64,000 bases of DNA from Rhodopseudomonas boonkerdii (GTDB lineage Bacteria > Pseudomonadota > Alphaproteobacteria > Rhizobiales > Xanthobacteraceae): the NCBI RefSeq assembly GCF_021184025.1, contig NZ_CP036537.1, positions 4,402,001 through 4,466,000 on the forward strand, read 5' to 3'. The translations under genes and the position numbers were made by a program. Positions within the stretch are counted from its first letter, which is position 1. Each line of letters begins with the position of its first letter. Shown in pieces: positions 50,576 through 59,289 of the stretch. The notes under the pieces were generated by a model. The model searched no databases and was not told the DNA's origin. It saw only the letters and a program-made list of their open reading frames with translations.

Positions 50576-51238
50576 ATGACTGACACACAGCTGCGTGACG
50601 ACATCTGCCGGTTCGGCCGTTCCCTGTTCGAGCGCGGCCTGACGCCGGGCTCGTCCGGCAATATCAGCGTACGCTGCGAGGACGGCGGCTGGCTGGTGAC
50701 CCCGACCAATGCCTCGCTCGGCAGGCTCGATCCCGCCAGGCTGTCGCGGCTGGATAAGGACGGTCGGCTGGTGTCCGGCGACAAGCCGACCAAGGAAGTG
50801 CCGCTGCATACGGCGCTGTATGACACCCGCAGCAGCGCGCAGGCCATCGTGCATCTGCATTCGACTCACTCGGTGGCAGTATCGATGCTGCCTGAGGTAA
50901 ACCCGCGCGCGGTGCTGCCGCCGATGACGCCCTATTACATGATGAAGTGCGGCGCCACGGCGCTGGTGCCGTACTATCGGCCGGGCGATCCGGCGGTGGC
51001 GGATGCGATCAAAGGGCTGGCCGGGAAGTATTCATCGGTGCTGCTCGCCAATCACGGCCCGGTGGTTGCCGGCGACAGCCTCGAGGCAGCGGTCTATGCG
51101 ATGGAGGAGTTGGAGGAGACGGCCAAACTGTATCTCCTGCTGCGCGGGCTGAACCCGCGGCATCTGTCCCCGGAGCAGGTGAATGATCTGGTGAAGGTGT
51201 TCGGGCTGACGGTGCCGGAGCACGGGCACGATCACTGA
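50576..51238 (+). CDS. otnC: 3-oxo-tetronate 4-phosphate decarboxylase (class II aldolase family)
   Basis: This 220-residue protein has the class II aldolase/adducin marks: LTPGSSGNISVR, the zinc ligands in VHLHSTHSVAVSML and a third His in LANHGPVVAG. OtnC decarboxylates 3-oxo-tetronate 4-phosphate to dihydroxyacetone phosphate, linking threonate to glycolysis. GAGGAA precedes ATG 50576. It is alone on the plus strand, separated by 111 bp from ltnD; TTGGC-N6-GCCAA at 50528-50543 may be an operator for the divergent pair. Confidence 0.92.
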   Translation: MTDTQLRDDICRFGRSLFERGLTPGSSGNISVRCEDGGWLVTPTNASLGRLDPARLSRLDKDGRLVSGDKPTKEVPLHTALYDTRSSAQAIVHLHSTHSVAVSMLPEVNPRAVLPPMTPYYMMKCGATALVPYYRPGDPAVADAIKGLAGKYSSVLLANHGPVVAGDSLEAAVYAMEELEETAKLYLLLRGLNPRHLSPEQVNDLVKVFGLTVPEHGHDH

Positions 51239-51246
51239 TCGTGCCC
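51224..51246. terminator. Hairpin spanning the otnC stop codon
   Basis: GGGCACGATCA (51224-51234) and TGATCGTGCCC (51236-51246) are perfect complements, and the second arm contains the stop TGA. The livF-type gene ends six bases later on the other strand, so the one structure may serve both converging genes. Confidence 0.6.
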
Positions 51247-51251
51247 CTAAC

Positions 51252-51956
51252 TCACAACCCCAAATACGCCTTCCTGACATCTGGATTGGTAGCGATTTCC
51301 GAGGCCTTGCCCTGCATCAGCACGCGGCCGGTCTGCAGGATATAGGCGCGGTCGGCGATCTCCAGGACTTCGGCCATCCGCTGCTCGACGATCAGCACGG
51401 TCATGCCGGTGTCGCGGATCTTCTTCACAGCCTGGAATATCTCGTCCACCAGTTTCGGCATGATGCCCTGCGACGGCTCGTCCAGCATCAGCAACCGCGG
51501 ACGCGTCATCAGCGCGCGGCCGATGGCCAGCATCTGCTGTTCGCCGCCGGACAGGGTTTCGGCGCGCTGTTCAAGGCGTTCGGACAGGCGCGGAAACAAT
51601 TCGAACACGAGTTTCAGCGGCTCCTCGCGGTCGGTCTGGTTGCGATACATATAGCTGCCGAGCTTGAGATTGTCGTGCACCGACAGCCGCGGAAACAGCC
51701 GGCGGTTCTCTGGCACATAGGCGATGCCGCGCGCGGTGATCAAATGCTGCGCCATGCCGTTGATCTGCTGGCCGTCGAAGGTAACCGTGCCGGAGCGCGG
51801 GCGCTCGGCGCCGGCGATGGATTTGATCAGCGTCGACTTGCCGGCGCCATTGGCGCCGCAGACGGCGACGACCTCGCCCTTGGCGACGTCGATGGTGACG
51901 TCCGAAATGGCGACCAGCCCCTGATAGGCGGTGGTGACGTCACGCACCGACAGCAT
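51252..51956 (-). CDS. LivF-type ABC ATPase (3rd transporter)
   Basis: This 234-residue ATPase starts MLSVRDVTTAYQG at 51956, overlapping the LivG-type end by 17 bp. It has Walker A GANGAGKST, signature LSGGEQQMLAIGRAL, Walker B LLMLDEPSQGIMP and VPENRRLFPRLSVHDNL. It is the last gene of a minus-strand unit that seems to begin with the DUF1445 gene at 56901. A longer frame start at 52004 would cause a larger overlap. Confidence 0.92.
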   Translation of the reverse strand: MLSVRDVTTAYQGLVAISDVTIDVAKGEVVAVCGANGAGKSTLIKSIAGAERPRSGTVTFDGQQINGMAQHLITARGIAYVPENRRLFPRLSVHDNLKLGSYMYRNQTDREEPLKLVFELFPRLSERLEQRAETLSGGEQQMLAIGRALMTRPRLLMLDEPSQGIMPKLVDEIFQAVKKIRDTGMTVLIVEQRMAEVLEIADRAYILQTGRVLMQGKASEIATNPDVRKAYLGL

Positions 51957-52674
51957 GGCGATCCCCGAGATATGCACTGATGACTTCTGGATGCCGGACG
52001 ACATCCGCGGGTTTGCCCTCGACGAGCTTCTTGCCGAGATTGAGCACGATGGCGCGATCGACCAGCGGCATCACGATTTCCATCACATGCTCGACCATCA
52101 GCACCGTAACGCCGGTCTCACGCACCTTGCGCACCAGTGCGACGCCGGACTGCGCTTCCAGCGGCGTGAGGCCGGTGAGGCATTCGTCGAGCATCAGGAG
52201 TTTTGGCTCAGTGGCGAGCGCACGGGCAACTTCAAGACGGCGCTTCTCGGATGGAATCAGCTCGCGCGCAAGCTTGTCCGCGCGAGGGCCGAGGCCGCAG
52301 AATTCCAGAACTTCATGCGCCTTGCGACGGGCGTCCTTCATCTTGTCGTTGCGGATCAGCGCGCCGACGATGACATTGTCGATGACGGTCATCGTCTCAA
52401 AACTCTTCACCACCTGGAAGGTGCGCGCGATACCGAGGGCACAGCGCTCGGCGGCAGGCATGCGGGTGACGTCCTTGCCGTCAAACCAGATCGATCCCTG
52501 GGTCGGCGGCAGCACGCCGGCGATCAGGTTGAACAGCGTCGACTTGCCGGCGCCGTTCGGGCCGATCAGACCGACGATTTCGCCGGCATCGACCGAGATC
52601 GAGACATCACTATTGGCAATCAGGCCGCCGAAGCGCTGCCAGACGCCGCGTGTTTCAAGCAGAGGCGCGCTCAT
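51940..52674 (-). CDS. LivG-type ABC ATPase (3rd transporter)
   Basis: This 244-residue ATPase has Walker A GPNGAGKST, IARTFQVVKSFETMTV, a signature region ELIPSEKRRLEVARAL (lacking the canonical LSGG) and Walker B LLMLDECLTGLTP, where Pro after DE is replaced by Cys. ATG 52674 overlaps the LivM-type stop by four bases. The odd signature and Walker B residues separate it from the LivG of the other two transporters. Confidence 0.9.
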   Translation of the reverse strand: MSAPLLETRGVWQRFGGLIANSDVSISVDAGEIVGLIGPNGAGKSTLFNLIAGVLPPTQGSIWFDGKDVTRMPAAERCALGIARTFQVVKSFETMTVIDNVIVGALIRNDKMKDARRKAHEVLEFCGLGPRADKLARELIPSEKRRLEVARALATEPKLLMLDECLTGLTPLEAQSGVALVRKVRETGVTVLMVEHVMEIVMPLVDRAIVLNLGKKLVEGKPADVVRHPEVISAYLGDRHAVGA

Positions 52675-53654
52675 TGCGGCACTCCTTTCGAAGCCGGTCG
52701 TCGTGCGAACAGACCGAGCAGGCCATCCGGCCGCGCCAGCGAGATCAGCACGATGACGGCGCCATAGAGAATGAGATCGACGCCGCGGCCGGAGCCGCCG
52801 ATGAAGGAGCGCGTGAGTTCGGTCATGGGGATCAGGATGACGGCACCCAACACCGGCCCCCACAGCGTGCCGATGCCGCCGAGCACGGCAGGCAGCGCCA
52901 TCAGCAGCGAGAACTGGAAGGTCATCACGCTTTCAGGATCGATATAGGAGACGAACTGGGCATAGAAGCTGCCGCCGATGGCAGTGAGGAAAGCGGAGAC
53001 GGCCGCCGCGCCCATCTTGGAATTGAAGACCACGACGCCAAGGCTCTCGGCCGCATCGGGATTGTCCTTCACCGCGCGCCACCAGAAGCCCCATTTGGAA
53101 TCTTCCAGCCACCAGGTAATCAGCCAGGCGACACAGCAGAACACCAGCGCGAAGTAGTAGAAGGGAAGCTTGCTGCGGGTGAACTGGAATTTCGCCCAGC
53201 TATCACCGCGCACGGGAATATCGATGCCGAGCGCGGCTCCGGCCCATTCCCAATTGTGGAACAGCAGGAAGCCGATTTCGGCGATGACGATGGTGGCGAT
53301 CACGAAGTAATGGCCGCGCAGGCGGAAGGTGGGATAGCCGAGGCCGAGCGCGATCAGCGCCGACAGAATGCCGCCGCCGAGCATGCCGAACCAGGGCAGC
53401 ACACCGAACTTGGTGAACAACAGCGCCGTCGTATAGGCGCCTAGGCCGAAATACAGCGCATGGCCGAGCGAAATCTGGCCGCAATAACCGCTGAGGATGT
53501 TCCAGGCCTGCGAGAGCGCCGCATACATCAAGGTCAGCACCATGATGTTTTGCACATAGACGTCCTTGACGAAGAACGGCACGCAGGCGGCGATGGCGGC
53601 AAGCACGGCGGCGAGGATGAGGTCGCGACGGCGACGCTGGGTGAAGCTGTCCAT
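52671..53654 (-). CDS. LivM-type permease (3rd transporter)
   Basis: This 327-residue membrane protein begins with a basic tail (QRRRRDL), then the first helix. It has ILSGYCGQISLGHALYFGLG, FRLRGHYFVIATIVIAEIG and MALPAVLGGIGTLWGPVLGA, all LivM marks. Its start overlaps the LivH stop by one base. Confidence 0.9.
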   Translation of the reverse strand: MDSFTQRRRRDLILAAVLAAIAACVPFFVKDVYVQNIMVLTLMYAALSQAWNILSGYCGQISLGHALYFGLGAYTTALLFTKFGVLPWFGMLGGGILSALIALGLGYPTFRLRGHYFVIATIVIAEIGFLLFHNWEWAGAALGIDIPVRGDSWAKFQFTRSKLPFYYFALVFCCVAWLITWWLEDSKWGFWWRAVKDNPDAAESLGVVVFNSKMGAAAVSAFLTAIGGSFYAQFVSYIDPESVMTFQFSLLMALPAVLGGIGTLWGPVLGAVILIPMTELTRSFIGGSGRGVDLILYGAVIVLISLARPDGLLGLFARRPASKGVPQ

Positions 53655-54532
53655 CAGATCGATCCGAACAGGCCGCGCGGCCGAATGAAGACGACGAGAA
53701 GATAGACGGCATAGATGCCGACCGATTTCAGCGAGGGCGGCAGGATCATCGCCGTGGTCGCCTCGACAAGGCCGACGATGATGCCGCCGGCAAAGGCGCC
53801 GAACACGCTGCCGAACCCACCGAGCGCGACGGTGACGTAGGCGATCAACGCGAATGACGCGCCGACATCGGGATAGATGTAGAAGAAGATCGCCATCACG
53901 CCGCCGGCGAGGCCGATCAGCGCGGAGCCGAGGCCCCAGCCGAGCGCGAACACCTTGTTCTTGTCGATGCCGACCAGCGCCACCGCGCCAGCATCCTCAC
54001 GCGTCGCCTCCAGCGCGCGGCCGAAATCCGTTTTCTTCATGAAGAAGTAGAGCGCGCCGAAGGCGGCGATGGAGATCAGCGCACCGACGAGCTGCGGCAC
54101 CGGCAGGAACACGCCGAACACCGAGATCGTCTTGCCACCCAACATCGAGGCCGGGATGCTGCGATAATCCGGGGTGAAGAAGAACTGCGCGAGACCGCGC
54201 ATCAGGATCGCGAGGCCGAAGGTCGCAAAAATCTGCACCATGCCGATGTTGGCCTTGGCCCGCATCGCGAAGCGTATGATGATCAGATAGATCACCGCGC
54301 CGAATACGAACATGCCAGCGGCGACGATGGGAATCGACAGCAAGGGGTCGACCGCCCAGAACATGAAGAGGAAGAAAGTGAGATACATCGCCAACATCAG
54401 AAATTCGCCATGGGCAAAGTTGGTGACGTCCATCAGGCCGAAAATCAGCGCAAGGCCGACGGCCAGCAGGCCATAGAGCAGCCCCATCAGCAATCCGCTG
54501 GCAAGACTCTGGATGATGGTCGCGGCGGTCAA
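53654..54532 (-). CDS. LivH-type permease (3rd transporter)
   Basis: This 292-residue membrane protein begins TTG at 54532 with GAGG close upstream. LivH marks are LLYGLLAVGLALIFGLMDV, NFAHGEFLMLAMYL and TVALGGFGSVFGAFAGGII. It is separated from the binding-protein gene by 217 bp that hold a large palindrome, which may set the ratio of binding protein to permease. Confidence 0.9.
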   Translation of the reverse strand: MTAATIIQSLASGLLMGLLYGLLAVGLALIFGLMDVTNFAHGEFLMLAMYLTFFLFMFWAVDPLLSIPIVAAGMFVFGAVIYLIIIRFAMRAKANIGMVQIFATFGLAILMRGLAQFFFTPDYRSIPASMLGGKTISVFGVFLPVPQLVGALISIAAFGALYFFMKKTDFGRALEATREDAGAVALVGIDKNKVFALGWGLGSALIGLAGGVMAIFFYIYPDVGASFALIAYVTVALGGFGSVFGAFAGGIIVGLVEATTAMILPPSLKSVGIYAVYLLVVFIRPRGLFGSI

Positions 54533-54574
54533 AGGGAATCCTCTCGGTCGTCTTGAAGCGATGATAGGAGTGGC

Positions 54575-54740
54575 CTCCCTTCCCCAAGCGGCGAAGCCGC
54601 GCAGCGGGGAGGGGCGGCCGATAGGCCGGGGTGGGATGCCTCCACGAGTGACGGAGCTTGTGGCACCCCCACCCGGCCGGCCTTCGGCCGTCCACCCTCC
54701 CCACCTAGCGAAGCTTCGCTTCGCGCGAGGGGAGGGTTAG
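54575..54740. repeat. Large compound palindrome (CCCCACCC / GGGGTGGG type)
   Basis: Left parts CCTTCCCC and GGCCGGGGTGGGATGCC alternate with right parts GGCACCCCCACCCGGCC and CTCCCCACC...GGGGAGGG; smaller hairpins (GGCCTTCGGCC, CGAAGCTTCG) lie inside. It is related to the elements at 2321 and 42561. It stands between the SBP and LivH genes of the third transporter. Confidence 0.75.
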
Positions 54741-54749
54741 AAAGCGCCC

Positions 54750-56000
54750 TTACGGCATCGGCCAGACCGCATCTGCCACCGCAGCCTGCGGCGGAAATAC
54801 GGTAACGAACTTGCCGCCGTTGTACTGCAGCAGCACAGGGTCGGCGTCGTTGTTCTGACCCATCTCGTCGAACTTCACCCGCTTCCACGGCATGATCGTC
54901 TGCTCTCCCGGCATGTCGGTGGCGACCAATGCTTCGCGAATCTTCTCGCCATCGGTGGACTTGGCGCGGTTGATGGCATCGGCCATCACGATCAGGCCCA
55001 TGAACTGGCGCGACGAATAGTCGTTGAAGTCCTTGCCGGACTTCTCCTTGAACATGTCGTTGATCTTGCCGACCATAGGGCGCTTGGCGGCGAGATCGAG
55101 CGAGAACGAACCGCGCGAGATGACGCCCGGAATCTTGTCGCCGACCGCATCATATAGCGCCTTCTCGGAGAAACCGGCGTCCTGCGCGACGATGTTCTTG
55201 GCCTTGTAGCCGAGCTCGCCCATGGTCTTGATCAGCAGGATGCCATCGGTGGTGTAGCTGGACGGCATCAGTACATCGGCATTGGCCGCCTTGAGCTGCT
55301 GCACTTCGGCAGTGAGCGACGGCGAGTTGGCGCGGTACTTGATGTCAGCGACGATCTTGTAGCCGCGATCCGCCGCGAGCTTCAGCTGTGCGTTCGCCGA
55401 GTCGGTGCCGAAGATCGTATCTTCGTGGAACAGCGCCAGCGTCTCGATCTTCTGGCCCTTCTTCTTCATCGCGTCGAAGAAGTCGAACATCGCGGTCGAG
55501 AACATCTCGTCATGCGGCGCGGCGCGGAAGTAATACTTCAGACCACGGCGATGCAGGCTGGGCGACGAGTTATCGGCCGATAGGAACGGAATTTGGTAGC
55601 GCTCGCAGATCTGGCTGACGGTGACCGCGACCGCGCTCTGGTAGGTACCGACAATGGCCGAAACCTTTTCCTGCGTGATGAGGCGTTCGGCCTCGGCGCG
55701 GCCCTTCTGCGGATCGGCCTGATGGTCGGCAAAGACGAGGCGCAGCTTGGCACCGCCGAGACCGGAGAAGCCCTCTCCCTTCGCCATCGGCAGATCGAAA
55801 TCGTAGTTCTTGTTGACGATGTCCGCGGCAGTCTCGAAAGCGCGTTGTGCGTCGACGCCAATCTGCGCGCTAGCGCCGGAGAGCGGATAGATCACGCCGA
55901 TCACGACTTCCTTGACTTGTGCGCGGACTGGCGTGGCAAGCGGAAGCAGCGCGGCAGAGGCAGCGCCTCCAAGCAGAACATCTCGGCGAGAAATCGTCAT
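54750..56000 (-). CDS. HAAT-type substrate-binding protein with Tat-like signal (3rd transporter)
   Basis: This 416-residue protein starts MTISRRDVLLGGAASAALL, a twin-arginine (SRRDVL) signal followed by a hydrophobic stretch and VRAQV cleavage site. The rest is the LivK-type fold (VIGVIYPLSGASAQIGVDAQ, IVGTYQSAVAVTVSQICERY). ATG 56000 follows AAAGGACA. Export in folded form by Tat is unusual for this family but known. The ligand may relate to the threonate genes downstream or, more likely, to the DUF1445/hydrolase genes upstream. Confidence 0.9.
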   Translation of the reverse strand: MTISRRDVLLGGAASAALLPLATPVRAQVKEVVIGVIYPLSGASAQIGVDAQRAFETAADIVNKNYDFDLPMAKGEGFSGLGGAKLRLVFADHQADPQKGRAEAERLITQEKVSAIVGTYQSAVAVTVSQICERYQIPFLSADNSSPSLHRRGLKYYFRAAPHDEMFSTAMFDFFDAMKKKGQKIETLALFHEDTIFGTDSANAQLKLAADRGYKIVADIKYRANSPSLTAEVQQLKAANADVLMPSSYTTDGILLIKTMGELGYKAKNIVAQDAGFSEKALYDAVGDKIPGVISRGSFSLDLAAKRPMVGKINDMFKEKSGKDFNDYSSRQFMGLIVMADAINRAKSTDGEKIREALVATDMPGEQTIMPWKRVKFDEMGQNNDADPVLLQYNGGKFVTVFPPQAAVADAVWPMP

Positions 56001-56082
56001 ATGGGTGTCCTTTGTGATCGGCAGCTATCGATAGGAACTAATCGAGGTTACGGTAAAGCTCGAAAGATCGGCAAGCTGCTTC

Positions 56083-56901
56083 TTATAAAACAGCCAATTG
56101 CTTATTCTTGAGGTCGGTGATGAGCATGACACCCGGCGCATGCGTAATGGCGAACGGCACTTTCGCAGCTGCGATGACGGCTTGCGGTGTGACACCACAG
56201 GCCCAGAACACCGGGATCTCGTCATCATTGATGTGCACTGCATCACCGTAATCGGGCTTGCTGATATCCTTGATACCGATCGACTGCGGCAGGCCGAGAT
56301 GCACCGGCGCGCCGTGCACGGAGGGAAAGCGTGAAGTGATCTGCACCGCGCGGATCGCATCAGCCGGCTTCAGCGGACGCATAGACACGACCATCGGGCC
56401 GGCGAAAGGGCCCGCAGACTTGCAGGCGATGTTGGTGCGATACATCGGCACCAATGTATCCTGTTGGATGTGACGGATCGGCAAATCTTCCGCCATCATC
56501 GGCTCCTCGAACGAGTAGGAACAGCCGATCACGAATGACACGAGGTCGTCGCGCCAGTATTTCGTCACCTCGGCGGGACGATCGATCGCCTCACCATCCT
56601 TCCAAACGACGTATTGCGGAATGTCCGTGCGGATATCGAGATCGAGGCCGAGCGCGGGAATGCGGGGATCGCCGGGATCGGACATACCAATGATCGGACA
56701 CGGTTTTGGATTAAGCTGGCAGAAGCGGTGGAAGGCCGCAGCCTGCGCCTCCGGCAAGATCACGAGATTGCCCTGGACGTAGCCGGGGGCGACGCCGGCG
56801 GTGCTGCCATATTTGCCGGCACGATATTCCCGGCGGGCAACCGCACTCGGCAGATCGCCGGTGCCGACTCCATCATGATCAAGCGTCGCCAGATTGCCCA
56901 T
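56083..56901 (-). CDS. DUF1445 / YcsI-family putative hydro-lyase
   Basis: This 272-residue protein has the family marks [55 protein letters not shown] and [12 protein letters not shown]. Members are annotated as putative hydro-lyases; related proteins act on D-glutamate-type substrates. ATG 56901 follows AGGCAGG; TTG 56916 is an alternative. It leads the third transporter operon and is divergent from the LysR gene, which suggests that LysR controls the unit. Confidence 0.85.
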   Translation of the reverse strand: MGNLATLDHDGVGTGDLPSAVARREYRAGKYGSTAGVAPGYVQGNLVILPEAQAAAFHRFCQLNPKPCPIIGMSDPGDPRIPALGLDLDIRTDIPQYVVWKDGEAIDRPAEVTKYWRDDLVSFVIGCSYSFEEPMMAEDLPIRHIQQDTLVPMYRTNIACKSAGPFAGPMVVSMRPLKPADAIRAVQITSRFPSVHGAPVHLGLPQSIGIKDISKPDYGDAVHINDDEIPVFWACGVTPQAVIAAAKVPFAITHAPGVMLITDLKNKQLAVL

Positions 56902-57036
56902 AGCTACCTGCCTCAATTATCGCCGTGCCTGAGTTTTGACCTCGACTTAGTGGGGCATAGGGATAATATAATGTCTAATCGTGTTTTTTGATCGTATCCG
57001 ATAAATCGAAATTATCTAAAGAGAAGATCCTACCCT
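56902..57036. promoter_or_regulatory. Divergent promoter region of DUF1445 and LysR genes
   Basis: This 135-bp stretch is AT-rich compared with its surroundings. GATAAT (56962-56967) and ATTATC (57011-57016) are complementary; TATAAT occurs at 56967-56972 and TTGACC at 56936-56941. LysR proteins usually bind such divergent regions at T-N11-A sites, but I cannot fix a single site. Confidence 0.45.
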
Positions 57037-57984
57037 ATGGCGGACTTCAAGGCCCTGGAGACGTTCCTGTGGGTGGTCAATCTCGGCAGCTTTCGTGGCG
57101 CCGCGCAGAAGCTGAATACGACCCAGCCGGCAATATCCCAGCGCATCGCGCAGCTTGAACACGAGGTCGGCGTCCGCCTGCTGCAACGTGATCGCCGCAT
57201 TGCCTCCCCGACCCCTGCCGGCCGGCAGATGCTGGTTTATGCCGAAAAGCTGATCGGGCTTCGTTCGGAGATGATGGCCGCGGTCGGCGACCGCTCCGCC
57301 ATGCGCGGCGTGCTTCGGCTCGGCGTTGCCGAGACCATCGTGCACACCTGGCTCTCGAAGCTGATCAAGCAGGTCAACGAGGCCTATCCGAATCTGTCGC
57401 TGGAGATCGAGGTCGACATCACGCCAAATCTGCGTGCGAGGTTGCTGGCGCAGGAGATCGAGCTTGCATTCGTTGTCGGCCCGCTCGCGGCATCGGACGT
57501 CCAGAGCAAAGTCCTTTGCGACTATCAGATCGGATTTCTGGCCAGTCGATCGCTCGGGCTCGGCAATGAAACGCTCTCCGTCGAAGACCTGGCCAAGCAT
57601 CCGATCATTACCTTCCCGCGCAAGACGCGCCCCTATGAGATCGTGCGTTCGATCTTCAACCGGCCCTCATTGCCGCCAATCAGGCTGCATGCCAGTGCAT
57701 CCCTCGCCACCGTGATCCACATGGCGATCGAAGGGCTCGGCATTGCCGTGATCCCGGCCGCGATCGTGCAGAACGAGCTTGCCGACGGCCGACTGCAATT
57801 GCTCAATACCAATGTGCCGATCCAGCCGCTGACCTTCGCAGCGAGCTGGCTCGCATCTCCCGACACCGTCGCCATCGAGCTTGTCGCCAGCCTCGCCGCT
57901 CAGCTCGCTCAGGAGAGCGCGGCATCATGTACGTCGCCGCATATCAGCCCCTTGGTTGACGCGCTGACGCCGGCGCGTCATTGA
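57037..57984 (+). CDS. LysR-family transcriptional regulator
   Basis: This 315-residue protein has the N-terminal helix-turn-helix (FKALETFLWVVNLGSFRGAA, QPAISQRIAQLEHEVGVRLL) and the C-terminal periplasmic-binding-like effector domain (LRLGVAETIVHTWLSKLI, VIPAAIVQNELADGRL). It probably controls the divergent DUF1445/transporter operon and the hydrolase/dehydrogenase genes that follow it. The sensed compound is unknown. Confidence 0.92.
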   Translation: MADFKALETFLWVVNLGSFRGAAQKLNTTQPAISQRIAQLEHEVGVRLLQRDRRIASPTPAGRQMLVYAEKLIGLRSEMMAAVGDRSAMRGVLRLGVAETIVHTWLSKLIKQVNEAYPNLSLEIEVDITPNLRARLLAQEIELAFVVGPLAASDVQSKVLCDYQIGFLASRSLGLGNETLSVEDLAKHPIITFPRKTRPYEIVRSIFNRPSLPPIRLHASASLATVIHMAIEGLGIAVIPAAIVQNELADGRLQLLNTNVPIQPLTFAASWLASPDTVAIELVASLAAQLAQESAASCTSPHISPLVDALTPARH

Positions 57985-58027
57985 AACACACCACATTCCA
58001 CCACGCGAAACTCCCAGGACAGACCGC

Positions 58028-59275
58028 ATGACCAAGCTCGGCGACAATCTCAAGATCAATTCCGCACGGCTATGGGACGCGATCAATGAGACGGCGAAAT
58101 TCGGCGGTACTTCGAAAGGCGGCGTTCGTCGCCTGACGCTCGGGCCCGAGGACAAGCAGGTGCGCGACTGGTTTCGCAAGGCTTGCGAAGACGCCGGCCT
58201 CGACGTGAAGATCGATGCCCTCGGCTCGATGTTCGCGCTGCGCAAAGGCCGCGACATGTCGAAGGCTCCGATCGGCATCGGTTCGCATCTCGACACCCAA
58301 CCAACCGGCGGTAAGTTCGATGGCATTCTCGGTGTGCTCGGCGCGCTCGAAGTGGTGCGCACGCTGAACGACGCCGGCATCGAGACCGACGCGCCGATCT
58401 GCATCGCCAACTGGACCAACGAGGAAGGTTCGCGGTTTGCTCCGGCCATGATGGCGTCGGCTGCCTATGTCGGCGACTTCACCACCGACGACATCCTGTC
58501 CCGCAAGGATCATGACGGCGTCACCGTCGGCGAGGCGCTCGATTCCATCGGTTACCGCGGCGATGTCGCCGTCGGCACGCAGAAATTCTCTGGCTTCGTC
58601 GAGCTACATATCGAACAAGGTCCGATCCTCGAAGCCGAAGGCAAGACCATCGGCGTGGTCGAAGCCGGCCAGGGCGTGCTGTGGTTCGACGGCAAGATCA
58701 CCGGCTTCGAGAGCCATGCCGGCTCGACCCCGATGCCGCTGCGCAAGGATGCGCTGGGCACGCTGTCTGAGATCGTGCTGGCCACCGAACGCGTGGTGAC
58801 CGAGATCGGCGCGCTGGGCACCATCGGCGAAGCCGTGATCGCCAATCCGTCACGCAACGTCATCCCGGGCGAGATCGCTTTCACCATGGACCTGCGCAGT
58901 GCCGATGAAGGCAAGCTGGAGGCCATCGAGAAAGGCGTGCGCGAGGCGATCGCGGCCATCGCTGCGAAGCGCAAGGTCGAGGTCGTCTTCGACAAGGTCT
59001 GGCATAAGCCGCCGACGCACTTCAACAAGGAGCTCGTCGACGCTGTCGAGAGCGCGGCGGAATCCCTCGGCTATTCGCATCGCCGCATCACGTCGGGCGC
59101 CGGGCACGATGCCTGCAATCTCAACAATGTCATACCGACAGCGATGGTCTTCATTCCGAGCAAGGATGGCATCAGCCATAACGAGCTGGAAAGCTCGACC
59201 CAGGACGATTGCGCCGCCGGCGCCAATGTCCTGATGCACACGGTGCTGGCGCTGGCCGGCGTTTCTTCCAAGTGA
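58028..59275 (+). CDS. M20-type Zn-dependent amidohydrolase (N-carbamoyl-L-amino-acid hydrolase-like)
   Basis: This 415-residue protein of the hydantoinase/carbamoylase branch has GIGSHLDTQPTGGKFDGILG (metal His and Asp), NWTNEEGSRFAPAMM (catalytic Glu pair), FVELHIEQGPILEAEG (metal His), ESHAGSTPMPLRKDA and SGAGHDACNL. Family members hydrolyse N-carbamoyl amino acids, allantoate or ureidoglycolate. It follows the LysR gene by 43 bp and precedes a D-2-hydroxyacid dehydrogenase by 14 bp. Confidence 0.9.
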   Translation: MTKLGDNLKINSARLWDAINETAKFGGTSKGGVRRLTLGPEDKQVRDWFRKACEDAGLDVKIDALGSMFALRKGRDMSKAPIGIGSHLDTQPTGGKFDGILGVLGALEVVRTLNDAGIETDAPICIANWTNEEGSRFAPAMMASAAYVGDFTTDDILSRKDHDGVTVGEALDSIGYRGDVAVGTQKFSGFVELHIEQGPILEAEGKTIGVVEAGQGVLWFDGKITGFESHAGSTPMPLRKDALGTLSEIVLATERVVTEIGALGTIGEAVIANPSRNVIPGEIAFTMDLRSADEGKLEAIEKGVREAIAAIAAKRKVEVVFDKVWHKPPTHFNKELVDAVESAAESLGYSHRRITSGAGHDACNLNNVIPTAMVFIPSKDGISHNELESSTQDDCAAGANVLMHTVLALAGVSSK

Positions 59276-59289
59276 TCGGGGGGCTATCA

